From JAFNGF01 sp964567045 (GTDB taxonomy: Bacteria; Planctomycetota; Phycisphaerae; Sedimentisphaerales; Anaerobacaceae): a DNA stretch of 5,938 nucleotides. Position numbers and translations under genes: made by a program. The stretch covers positions 1 to 5,938 of the forward strand of contig CAZMLE010000150.1 of assembly GCA_964567045.1 (NCBI GenBank), written 5' to 3'. Shown here one piece after another: positions 1-5,802 of the stretch (position 1 is its first letter; each line of letters starts with the position of its first letter). The notes under the pieces are model-generated. The model was not told the DNA's origin, searched no databases, and worked only from the letters and a program-made list of their open reading frames with translations.

Positions 1-95
1 TCAAGCATATTGCTCAAGTTCATGGCGGCTCAGTCACGGTTGAAAGCTCACCCGGAGTAGGCAGCACCTTCACCATTCATCTGCCGGCAGATTAA
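1..95 (+). CDS. phoR: Sensor histidine kinase, C-terminal end (probably phosphate sensor PhoR); 5' truncated
   Basis: Only the last 30 codons are present, read from base 3 to the TAA at 93-95. They encode KHIAQVHGGSVTVESSPGVG followed by STFTIHLPAD. This is the end of a HATPase_c ATP-binding domain: the helix with the HGG turn, the G2-box-like SSPGVGSTF lid segment, and the final beta strand ending in LP. Such a domain phosphorylates a conserved His on the dimerisation helix, which then passes the phosphate to a response regulator. The residues alone show only a histidine kinase. The PhoR assignment is inferred from the Pho-box-like array and the pst-phoU genes directly downstream on the same strand. 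The protein stops two residues after the LP strand, so there is no extra receiver domain. The sensor and dimerisation parts lie outside the window. Confidence 0.85.
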   Translation, partial: KHIAQVHGGSVTVESSPGVGSTFTIHLPAD

Positions 96-141
96 TGCCG
101 CAAGCTGTTTTGCAGTGACCACATTACCGTACCTTCTAAAT

Positions 142-181
142 TTAATACAATTCTAACGTCTTCGTGACAGCACCTTAACAG
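142..181 (+). promoter_or_regulatory. Pho-box-like array: four hexamers at 11-bp spacing (putative PhoB/PhoP binding site)
   Basis: Four TTAACA-like hexamers start at 142 (TTAATA), 153 (CTAACG), 164 (GTGACA) and 175 (TTAACA), each exactly 11 bp from the next. The two downstream copies, extended by one G, are GTGACAG and TTAACAG. Their complements CTGTCAC and CTGTTAA match the Escherichia coli Pho-box half-site CTGTCAT-type consensus, and the + strand form matches the Bacillus TT(A/T/C)ACA repeat. Both known systems place tandem half-sites 11 bp apart, one turn of DNA, for head-to-tail PhoB/PhoP dimers. The site lies upstream of a porin-pst operon, where such a site would be expected. Binding by a PhoB-type regulator is an inference. 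Confidence 0.7.
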
Positions 182-189
182 TTCCGCAG

Positions 190-195
190 TATCTT
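190..195 (+). promoter_or_regulatory. Candidate -10 element of the Pho-activated promoter
   Basis: TATCTT (4 of 6 matches to TATAAT) begins 10 bp after the last Pho-box hexamer. No good TTGACA lies 16-18 bp upstream, and the expected -35 position falls inside the repeat array. That is the arrangement of PhoB-dependent promoters, where the activator replaces the -35 contact. Transcription would then start near 201-203 and leave a leader of about 100 nt before the porin. TATAGC at 261-266 is a weaker alternative. The call rests on position and partial consensus only. Confidence 0.35.
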
Positions 196-243
196 AAAAG
201 TAAGGGTCTTGATTTGGCCGAAACCCGGCACAGTAAATCACCG

Positions 244-285
244 CTCAAGATCAACTTGAGTATAGCGCAGAACAATGCGGTTTTT
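244..285 (+). promoter_or_regulatory. Leader with two short stem-loops before the porin RBS
   Basis: A perfect 6-bp inverted repeat, CTCAAG (244-249) and CTTGAG (255-260), encloses a 5-nt loop. It is followed by a 4-bp stem, CGCA (266-269) and TGCG (276-279), with a 6-nt loop and then G plus five T (281-285). The second hairpin with its T-run resembles a very weak intrinsic terminator. It ends just before the GGAG Shine-Dalgarno at 288-291. It could modulate read-through or translation of the operon, but a 4-bp stem is near what chance gives. No known riboswitch class is recognised. Confidence 0.25.
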
Positions 286-299
286 GTGGAGTCGCAGAA

Positions 300-1616
300 A
301 TGGACAAAAAGGGAAAGAAAAAAGGTATTGTGTTTTTGGTGACAGCATTGGCGCTCCTGTTGCCATGGCTGGCTGAAGGTGCGAGGGCGGATGAGGAAAG
401 CCTCCTCAAAGAGCAGCTAAAGGTCCAGACACAGCTCTTGCAGCAGATGCAGGAGAGGCTCGAACAACTGGAAGCGAGGCAGCGGCTGAAAGAGCAGATG
501 CTGACGCACAAATTAGATGAGGTTGCGCAGAAAGCAGAGAAGAAAGAATCTATTGCCTTGCCGGAGAGTATCAAATGGCTGGAGAGCATCAAAATCAGCG
601 GCGATCTGCGATATCGACATGAGTCTATCGATGAGCAGAGCAGTGGGGACTGGAAAGCTGGTGTTAATCGCAACAGGTTACGGGCGAGATTGGGGGTAGA
701 TGCAAAGGTCAATGACGAATGGGACCTTGGCTTGCGAATTGCAAGCGGTGTTGGCGATCCGGTTTCCACAAACCAGGATTTGGATAGTAGCTTTTCGGGC
801 AAGAAGCTGTGGCTTGACCGGGCGTTCTTCGACTGGCACCCAGCCGCCATCAAGGGCTTTGATTTAGTCGGCGGAAAGATTCCGAATCCGTTTTACGCTG
901 TTGGCAAGAATCAGCTTATTTGGGACCATGACCTGAATCCCGAAGGCCTCGCAGCAAAGTATCAGATGCCACTGAATGAGGCATGCAAGCTATATATGAG
1001 CGGTGGCGGCTTCTGGGTGGGAAGGGCAAGCTATACGTCTCTCTGGGCAATACAAGGTTACGTGAACCAGAAACTTGAGAACGACAGCTATCTTATTGGT
1101 GGCGCAAGCTACTACAACTACGGCAACATTGAGGGACACGGAGACCTCTACACACCCTGGGCTGGTGGAACTACTGCCAAGTGGTTCGGAAACACATCTA
1201 CTGGTACGCCCGCCGTATTTGCTAATGACTATGACATCATCGAAGGTTTTGCGGAGTATGGATTCAAGGTCGATAACATGCCGGTGGCTCTGTTCGGCGA
1301 CTATGTGAACAACACTGCCGCGAGTAAGAAAGACTGCGGCTGGCTAATCGGCTGCACACTTAATAAGGCCAAGGACCCCGGATCATGGGAGTTTAGATAT
1401 GATTACCGCGACCTTGATGCTGATGCCGTTGTCGGGCAGTTCAACGATTCGGATTTCGTCGGTGGAGGCGCAAATGGCAAAGGCCATTGGTTCGGTTTCA
1501 CCTATCAGGTAGCGAAGAATTTGCAGGCGGCTGTGACATATTATCTTGACGAGAGAAAGAATTTATACCAGGACGAGTACCACAGGCTACAGGTGGACCT
1601 AATGTTAAAATTTTAA
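300..1616 (+). CDS. Outer-membrane porin with periplasmic coiled coil (Porin_5-type 'putative porin'), probably for phosphate uptake
   Basis: The 438-residue product starts with a Sec signal peptide (KKGKKK basic part, hydrophobic residues about 10-24, likely cut after ARA at 28-30). Residues about 31-84 are a charged, Leu/Gln-rich coiled coil (KEQLKVQTQLLQQMQERLEQ), as in porins with a periplasmic trimerisation or wall-contact segment. From about residue 97 alternating amphipathic strands begin (IKISGDLRYRHES, NRNRLRARLGVDAKV), and the protein ends in QVDLMLKF with the terminal Phe that the Bam machinery reads. Motifs such as STNQDL, LWLDRAFFDWHP, GGKIPNPF and WDHDLNPEGLAAKYQ resemble what I remember of the Pfam 'putative porin' family (Porin_5). 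OprP/OprO-like phosphate porins are a functional analogue, not shown homologues. GGAG at 288-291 sits 8 nt before the ATG. Cys346 and Cys352 (CGWLIGC) could form a loop disulfide. The phosphate role is inferred from its place between the Pho-box array and pstS, and substrate selectivity cannot be read from the sequence. Confidence 0.85.
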   Translation: MDKKGKKKGIVFLVTALALLLPWLAEGARADEESLLKEQLKVQTQLLQQMQERLEQLEARQRLKEQMLTHKLDEVAQKAEKKESIALPESIKWLESIKISGDLRYRHESIDEQSSGDWKAGVNRNRLRARLGVDAKVNDEWDLGLRIASGVGDPVSTNQDLDSSFSGKKLWLDRAFFDWHPAAIKGFDLVGGKIPNPFYAVGKNQLIWDHDLNPEGLAAKYQMPLNEACKLYMSGGGFWVGRASYTSLWAIQGYVNQKLENDSYLIGGASYYNYGNIEGHGDLYTPWAGGTTAKWFGNTSTGTPAVFANDYDIIEGFAEYGFKVDNMPVALFGDYVNNTAASKKDCGWLIGCTLNKAKDPGSWEFRYDYRDLDADAVVGQFNDSDFVGGGANGKGHWFGFTYQVAKNLQAAVTYYLDERKNLYQDEYHRLQVDLMLKF

Positions 1617-1669
1617 TAACACAACGCAATCTTAACGATTTCAGTTTAAGTTCAAAAGGAGACCCAGAA

Positions 1670-2716
1670 ATGAAAAGAGTCCTAACGAAAAGAGTGCTAA
1701 CGGTAACTTTGTTATCCCTTGTTTTACCTACAGTCATATTTGCGCAGAACATAACAATAAACGGCGCGGGGGCAACCTTTCCGTATCCGATCTATGCCCG
1801 GTGGGCGTACCAATATGAGAAGTTGACGGGTGTAAAACTCAATTATCAGTCTATAGGTTCAGGTGGAGGCATCGCTCAGATTAAGGCAAAGACGGTTGAT
1901 TTTGGTGCTTCAGATGCACCAATGGAGGTCAAAGAGCTGGACGAGCTCGGCCTGATACAGTTTCCGATGGTAGTCGGCGGCGTAGTGCCTGTGGTTAATA
2001 TCAAGGGGGTCAAAGCGGGCCAGTTGCGCCTCTCGCGGGAGATTCTGGCAGATCTATTTCTCGGAAAGATTACAAGCTGGAATGACCCGCAAGTAGTGAA
2101 ACTGAACAATGATGTGAAGCTGCCCAATCAGGCGGTTACTATAGTTCATAGAGCGGATGGTTCCGGCACAACCTGGATATTCACCAATTATCTGGATAAG
2201 GTCTCGAATCAATGGCACGAAAAAGTCGGTGCCGGCAAAGCAGTCGCCTGGCCAACTGGCGTAGGGGGCAAAGGCAATGAAGGAGTCGCAGGATATGTAC
2301 AAAGGGTCGATGGTTCTATCGGATACGTGGAATATGCATACGCGCTGCAAAATAACCTGACTTATGTTTTGCTTGCGAATCGCGCCGGCAAGTTTGTTGC
2401 TCCCACCATCAAGACCTTCCAGGCTGCGACGGCAAATGCCGACTGGAAAAACGCCCCAGGCTACTATATGGTATTAACGGATCAGCCCGGCAATGATAGT
2501 TGGCCAATCACAGGTGCATCGTTCATCCTGATGTACAAAGCACAATCAGATGCCCAGCGCGCCAAATCTATGCTGAAATTCTTCGATTGGTGCTTTCGAC
2601 ACGGCAGTAAGATGGCGGAAGACCTTCATTATGTGCCGATCCCGTTAAACGTGGTGGAACTGGTAGAGAAAAGTTGGAACGAGCAGCTTTACGTCAGTCA
2701 ATCTCTTTGGCCGTAA
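1670..2716 (+). CDS. pstS: Periplasmic phosphate-binding protein PstS
   Basis: This is the substrate-binding protein of the high-affinity phosphate ABC transporter. It captures phosphate in the periplasm and delivers it to PstC-PstA. The 348-residue length is normal for the family. The signal peptide spans residues 1-25 (cut likely after VIFA, before QNITI) and has no lipobox Cys, so a soluble periplasmic form is expected. Phosphate-pocket motifs are all present: GAGATFP (32-38), SIGSGGG (61-67), DFGASDAPM (77-85, with the conserved Asp82) and RADGSGTTWIFTNYL (161-175, with Arg161 and the SGTT anion-binding turn). The family's LGKITSWNDP (131-140) and GSIGYVEYAYA (215-225) are also clear. A strong AAGGAG at 1656-1661, 8 nt before the ATG, fixes the start. 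The signal peptide contains a duplicated KRVLT (residues 2-11). The gene follows the porin by 53 bp with no terminator, so it is probably co-transcribed. Confidence 0.97.
   Translation: MKRVLTKRVLTVTLLSLVLPTVIFAQNITINGAGATFPYPIYARWAYQYEKLTGVKLNYQSIGSGGGIAQIKAKTVDFGASDAPMEVKELDELGLIQFPMVVGGVVPVVNIKGVKAGQLRLSREILADLFLGKITSWNDPQVVKLNNDVKLPNQAVTIVHRADGSGTTWIFTNYLDKVSNQWHEKVGAGKAVAWPTGVGGKGNEGVAGYVQRVDGSIGYVEYAYALQNNLTYVLLANRAGKFVAPTIKTFQAATANADWKNAPGYYMVLTDQPGNDSWPITGASFILMYKAQSDAQRAKSMLKFFDWCFRHGSKMAEDLHYVPIPLNVVELVEKSWNEQLYVSQSLWP
1673..1702 (+). repeat. 15-bp imperfect tandem duplication within the pstS signal-peptide codons
   Basis: Bases 1673-1687 and 1688-1702 are two adjacent 15-bp units (AAAAGAGTCCTAACG and AAAAGAGTGCTAACG) that differ at one base. 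Both encode KRVLT, and the single difference is synonymous (GTC/GTG). The in-frame repeat doubles the positively charged n-region of the signal peptide from one Lys-Arg pair to two, without touching the hydrophobic core. It looks like a recent slippage or duplication event. Confidence 0.7.
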
Positions 2717-2720
2717 TGCT

Positions 2721-2753
2721 AAGCCTGCCCCGAGTGAACCGAGGGGATGGCTT
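2721..2753 (+). promoter_or_regulatory. Intercistronic stem-loop between pstS and pstC
   Basis: AAGCC (2721-2725) pairs with GGCTT (2749-2753). A 2x2 internal loop follows, then CCCC (2728-2731) pairs with GGGG (2743-2746). Inside that, GA (2732-2733) faces GA (2741-2742) as tandem G-A mismatches, and a G-C pair closes a 5-nt loop. No T-run follows, so it is unlikely to be a full intrinsic terminator. A likely role is to protect the 3' end of pstS mRNA or reduce read-through, so that PstS is made in excess over the membrane and ATPase subunits. Escherichia coli pst has REP-type hairpins in the equivalent gap. The pairing is seen directly; the role is inferred. Confidence 0.5.
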
Positions 2754-2770
2754 GATGCTGTATGCCTGCG

Positions 2771-2779
2771 AAAAAGGAG
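2771..2779 (+). promoter_or_regulatory. Strong ribosome binding site that favours the GTG start of pstC
   Basis: AAAAAGGAG lies 9 nt before the GTG at 2789. The alternative in-frame ATG at 2762 has only G-rich sequence from the upstream hairpin, about 15 nt away. The SD is itself one arm of a perfect 6-bp inverted repeat: AAAGGA at 2773-2778, GAC loop, TCCTTT at 2782-2787. It could therefore be partly hidden in the mRNA. Confidence 0.6.
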
Positions 2780-2788
2780 ACTCCTTTA

Positions 2789-3730
2789 GTGAAAAAATTC
2801 GTTCACTCAAGTAAGTCCTTTAGAGCGGATATATTTTTTCGCTGGCTGACTGTGTTTGGTGCAGCTATTGTAGTGCTGGTTGTGGTGGGCATAGTCTTAG
2901 AGTTGTTGCTGCATTCTCGGCTTTCCATTAAACAGTTCGGCTTGGGATTCTTTATTTCCCGGCTCTGGAATCCTGTCACCGGAGAATTCGGTGCTGCCAG
3001 CAGCATCTATGGCACAATTGTAACCACCTTGATTGCTATGCTTTTAGCCGGACCGGCGGGCTTAGTCATCGCTCTTTTTCTGGTCGAGCTGGCCCCACCT
3101 AAGCTAAGCCGCGCCGTAGGCGTGGGCATCGAATTGCTGGCGGCTATACCAAGCATAATTTATGGCATGTGGGGTTTGTTTGTTTTTGCCCCATTTATGG
3201 CCCGCTATGTCCAACCTGCACTGGCTAAGACCATGCCCCACCTTCCCCTCTTTCAGGGTCCACCTATGGGTATCGGCATCCTCTCGGCAGGAATTATCTT
3301 GGCCATTATGATTTTGCCGTTCATTTGCGCCGTCAGTCGTGAGGTTTTTACGATGGTGCCCGAAGTGCTTAAAGAGGCAGCTTATGCAATGGGTGGCACC
3401 ACCTGGGAAGTGACATGTAAAGTGACAATCCCCTATGGATTACATGGTATCTTAGGAGCGATGTTTTTAGGACTGGGCCGAGGCGTGGGGGAAACTATGG
3501 CCGTCACTTTCGTTATAGGCAACAACCACAACATCTCGGCGTCGCTATTCGCAGCAGGCAACAGCATAGCCTCAACATTAGCCAATGAATTCACCGAGGC
3601 ATCGGAGCCCCTCTATCTCAGCGCCCTAATAGAGCTGGGATTGGCTCTAATGGTGCTGACCTTTGGTTTTCAAGCAGTTGCCCATTTATGGCTGAAGAGT
3701 ATTCGCAAAAAAACGGGGGCTGGATTATGA
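2789..3730 (+). CDS. pstC: Phosphate ABC transporter permease PstC
   Basis: This is one of the two inner-membrane subunits that form the phosphate channel with PstA. I prefer the GTG at 2789 (313 residues) because of the AAAAAGGAG 9 nt upstream. The in-frame ATG at 2762 would add nine residues, MPAKKETPL, with a poor RBS. Numbered from the GTG, a first membrane helix spans about 22-41, and the BPD_transp_1 domain begins near residue 72 (SIYGTIVTTLIAMLLAGPAG). It contains the conserved ELLAAIPSIIYGMWGLF segment (115-131). The cytoplasmic coupling loop is EAAYAMGGTTWEVTCKVTIP (196-215), a canonical EAA-x3-G motif that docks on PstB. GRGVGETMAV (230-239) carries the Arg and Glu conserved in the family and linked to transport in E. 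coli PstC. The last helix lies near 281-299. Length is normal (E. coli about 319). The stop overlaps the pstA start. Confidence 0.95.
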   Translation: MKKFVHSSKSFRADIFFRWLTVFGAAIVVLVVVGIVLELLLHSRLSIKQFGLGFFISRLWNPVTGEFGAASSIYGTIVTTLIAMLLAGPAGLVIALFLVELAPPKLSRAVGVGIELLAAIPSIIYGMWGLFVFAPFMARYVQPALAKTMPHLPLFQGPPMGIGILSAGIILAIMILPFICAVSREVFTMVPEVLKEAAYAMGGTTWEVTCKVTIPYGLHGILGAMFLGLGRGVGETMAVTFVIGNNHNISASLFAAGNSIASTLANEFTEASEPLYLSALIELGLALMVLTFGFQAVAHLWLKSIRKKTGAGL

Positions 3731-4572
3731 AGCCGAGGTCGAAGGCCAAACGTATTTTCGTGAATCGGCTGGTAATGGCGACTTCAGCGGCGGTATCCGG
3801 CCTGTTTCTATTTGTTCTGGCGTGGGTCTTATATGAAGTTATTATGCGCGGCGGGGCAGGTTTGAACTTCTCGTTTTTTACCAAGCTGCCTACACCTCCG
3901 GGCGTCCCAGGTGGAGGTTTAGCAAATGCGATAGTGGGAACGTTGATGATGACGGTCTTGGCGATTGCGATTGGTGTTCCGATAGGCTTGTTGGCTGGAA
4001 TTTATCTGTCGGAGTTCGGACAAGAAAGCCGCTTTGCAAACGTGGTAAGATTTATGTGCAACGTGCTCATGGGCACCCCATCTATTATTATCGGTATGTT
4101 TGTTTACTCCTTGTTGGTCGTTCCAGCCCATCGGTTCTCTGGCTACGCCGGGGCAGTGGCTTTAGCCATACTTATGTTGCCTGTGGTTACAAAAACTACC
4201 GAGGATATTCTAAAACTCGTACCCAATACGCTGAGGGAATCTGCCTTGGCTCTGGCAGCGTCCCGCTGGAAAGTTACCCTGGGAGTTGTTTTCCGTGCTG
4301 GAAAGAGCGGTTTGCTTACCGGAATCCTCTTGGCAATAGCCAGAATAAGCGGGGAAACCGCTCCCTTATTATTTACGGCGTTGAATAGCCCATATTGGCC
4401 AAGAAGATTTCAAGAACCCACTGCTAACCTGACTGTTACCATATTCAATTATGCAATGTCACCGTATGCTGACTGGCAGCAAAAGGCATGGGGTGCATCA
4501 TTGCTGATTACAGTCGGCGTGTTGTTGCTTACTGTAATTGCTCGGTTTGCACTGGCAGAACATAAAAAATGA
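3727..4572 (+). CDS. pstA: Phosphate ABC transporter permease PstA
   Basis: This is the second inner-membrane subunit of the Pst channel, partner of PstC. The ATG at 3727 overlaps the pstC stop as ATGA, giving the usual 281-residue length, and starts MKPRSKAKRI before the first helix (about 15-38). An upstream in-frame ATG at 3688 would add 13 residues inside pstC and is less likely. GGGGG at 3715-3719 and TGGA at 3721-3724 give a modest RBS, so translation is probably coupled to pstC. The periplasmic LPTPPGVPGGGLANAIVGTL (54-73), typical of PstA, leads into the BPD_transp_1 domain, with LMGTPSIIIGMFVY (114-127). The coupling loop is ESALALAASRWKVTLGVVFR (171-190). Its position equivalent to the EAA-loop Gly is Ala177, whereas PstC next door keeps Gly. 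ARISGETAPLLFTA (205-218) holds the conserved Arg and Glu. The stop overlaps the pstB start. Confidence 0.96.
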   Translation: MKPRSKAKRIFVNRLVMATSAAVSGLFLFVLAWVLYEVIMRGGAGLNFSFFTKLPTPPGVPGGGLANAIVGTLMMTVLAIAIGVPIGLLAGIYLSEFGQESRFANVVRFMCNVLMGTPSIIIGMFVYSLLVVPAHRFSGYAGAVALAILMLPVVTKTTEDILKLVPNTLRESALALAASRWKVTLGVVFRAGKSGLLTGILLAIARISGETAPLLFTALNSPYWPRRFQEPTANLTVTIFNYAMSPYADWQQKAWGASLLITVGVLLLTVIARFALAEHKK

Positions 4573-5414
4573 TTGTCTCGAATAAAAACAGAGTTACGGT
4601 ATTGAAAACAGAAAAAGCAAACTTACGTGAACACAGAAACCAGTCGGCTATTTCAGAACCTAAAGTTATGGTTTCTGCACGTAAGCTAAACTTCTATTAC
4701 GGCCAGTATCAGGCTCTGTTTGACAATAACATTGATATTTTCGAGCGACAGGTTACTGCAATTATAGGCCCGTCTGGCTGCGGAAAATCGACGCATATAA
4801 GGACATACAATCGCATCTATGAGCTGTACCGCGACCAAAGGGTCGAAGGTCAAATTATGCTTGATGGGCAAGACATACTTGAGGACAACGTGGACCTGAT
4901 CCAGTTGCGCCATAAAGTGGGGATGATCTTTCAAAAGCCAAGCCCTTTTCCGATGTCCATCTTTGAAAACGTCGGATATGGGCTAAGGCTACATAACAAA
5001 ATGCCTCACGGTGAGCTTGAGGGCCGGGTTGAAGATGCCCTGAAAAGAGCTGCCCTGTGGGATGAAGTAAAAGATCAGCTTCACCAGCCGGGTATGCAAC
5101 TTTCTGGCGGCCAACAGCAACGGCTTTGCATCGCAAGGGCCATCGCTCTGGAACCGATGGTTCTGCTTATGGATGAGCCTTGTTCGGCCATTGACCCGAT
5201 TGCTACGGGCAAGATTGAAGACTTAATCGAAACCCTCAAGAAAAAATATACCATAGTGCTGGTTACGCACAATATGCAGCAGGCGGCAAGGGTATCAGAT
5301 TATACTGCCTTTTTTTATCAAGGACGTATCATCGAGTTCGGACGAACCACGCAAATATTCGAAAATCCCAGCAAGAAACAAACAGAGGATTACATTACAG
5401 GGAGATTTGGCTAA
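4569..5414 (+). CDS. pstB: Phosphate ABC transporter ATP-binding protein PstB
   Basis: This is the cytoplasmic ATPase that drives phosphate import through PstC-PstA. All ABC motifs are present: Walker A GPSGCGKST (67-75), Q-loop Gln122 in the family-typical FQKPSPFPMSIFENV, signature LSGGQQQRLCIARAIA (178-193), Walker B VLLMDEP (198-204) and switch His234 in VTHNMQQAARVSDYTAFFYQ. The C-terminus KKQTEDYITGRFG is diagnostic of PstB. At 281 residues it is about 24 longer than E. coli PstB because of an N-terminal stretch of some 33 residues before the first strand. The ATG at 4569 overlaps the pstA stop (ATGA) and lacks a clear SD, so it fits coupled translation. An internal ATG (codon 34, position 4668) would remove the extension and cannot be excluded. 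Residue 76, directly after Walker A, is His where PstB normally has Leu or Phe. Confidence 0.97.
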   Translation: MIVSNKNRVTVLKTEKANLREHRNQSAISEPKVMVSARKLNFYYGQYQALFDNNIDIFERQVTAIIGPSGCGKSTHIRTYNRIYELYRDQRVEGQIMLDGQDILEDNVDLIQLRHKVGMIFQKPSPFPMSIFENVGYGLRLHNKMPHGELEGRVEDALKRAALWDEVKDQLHQPGMQLSGGQQQRLCIARAIALEPMVLLMDEPCSAIDPIATGKIEDLIETLKKKYTIVLVTHNMQQAARVSDYTAFFYQGRIIEFGRTTQIFENPSKKQTEDYITGRFG

Positions 5415-5418
5415 GGCT

Positions 5419-5784
5419 ATGGTTGAGCAGAGTGAAAACAAAATCTGGAAAATTAGAACCATCAAGAACTACCCGCAGGCCCACAATCACATACTGGTGG
5501 GCAAGGTCTTACAGATAACCGATTCATATGTTCGGTTACATTGCAGGACATATCACTTTGGCAGAGTTATTTGTGGACCTAAAGACGTCCAGATCGGAAA
5601 TCTTATGGTTAGAGTTGTTCCCTGGAGCCGAATTGAGATAATCAATGAGCTTCCGGATTCGTTTGATTATGTTAGGAACACCTTGATTGGTGATAAACAA
5701 GGCGAAGTTCTTTTCCGAGATAGTCGGTGGTCGTTTCCTCTTGGGTCCGGGTCTAAAGACGAACTGACAGAAGTGAAATACTAA
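5419..5784 (+). CDS. Unrecognised small protein between pstB and phoU, possible Sm/SH3-like core
   Basis: I do not recognise this family. From the ATG at 5419 it encodes 121 residues with no signal peptide or membrane helix, so it is probably cytoplasmic. An in-frame TTG at 5407 would add four residues and has GGGAG only 2 nt upstream. UAAGG at 5412-5416 is close to the ATG, so the start is uncertain, and coupling to the pstB stop (5412-5414) is likely. Residues about 24-77 alternate like a small five-stranded barrel: HILVGKVLQITDSYVRLHCR, TYHFGRVI, NLMVRVVPWSRIEIINEL. The G-x-V-x-x-I-x-D-x-Y-V-x-L strand followed by a VPWSRIEII strand recalls the Sm1/Sm2 pattern of Hfq/LSm proteins. The likeness is visual only. 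The C-terminal third (about 78-121) is polar and may be flexible. Cys42, His46 and Cys52 lie close together. Its place inside pstB-phoU suggests a role in phosphate control or transporter assembly, but function is unknown. Confidence 0.75.
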   Translation: MVEQSENKIWKIRTIKNYPQAHNHILVGKVLQITDSYVRLHCRTYHFGRVICGPKDVQIGNLMVRVVPWSRIEIINELPDSFDYVRNTLIGDKQGEVLFRDSRWSFPLGSGSKDELTEVKY

Positions 5785-5802
5785 GCCGGAAAAAAGACAG
5801 TT

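Noticed and set aside
99..115. GCAA...TTGC hairpin after the kinase stop as a terminator
   Set aside because: The stem is only 4 bp and no T-run follows, so termination of the kinase transcript here cannot be supported.
251..853. 200-codon open frame on the - strand, Ser/Cys rich
   Set aside because: It lies opposite the porin signal peptide, coiled coil and first strands, which have clear family features and an RBS. The Ser/Cys-rich product has no recognisable domain and is the expected complement shadow of the coding frame.
1605..1616. TTAAAATTTTAA perfect palindrome across the porin stop codon as a terminator
   Set aside because: It is all A/T with no loop possible beyond a self-complementary turn and no GC stem. 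It is not a credible intrinsic terminator, so porin-pstS read-through remains likely.
1631..1650. TTAACG and CTTAA/TTAAG inverted repeat between porin and pstS as a second Pho box
   Set aside because: Only a single hexamer resembles the motif and nothing matches 11 bp away. The inverted repeat is 5 bp of mostly A/T, within chance for this short gap.
3688..3726. Upstream in-frame ATG extending pstA by 13 residues
   Set aside because: The ATGA overlap at 3727 gives normal PstA length and a typical N-terminus. The longer form would overlap pstC by 43 bp and begins without a usual RBS.
4056..4388. 110-codon + strand frame inside pstA
   Set aside because: It is fully contained in pstA, whose frame carries the conserved permease motifs. 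There is no SD or recognisable product, so it is treated as a shadow frame.
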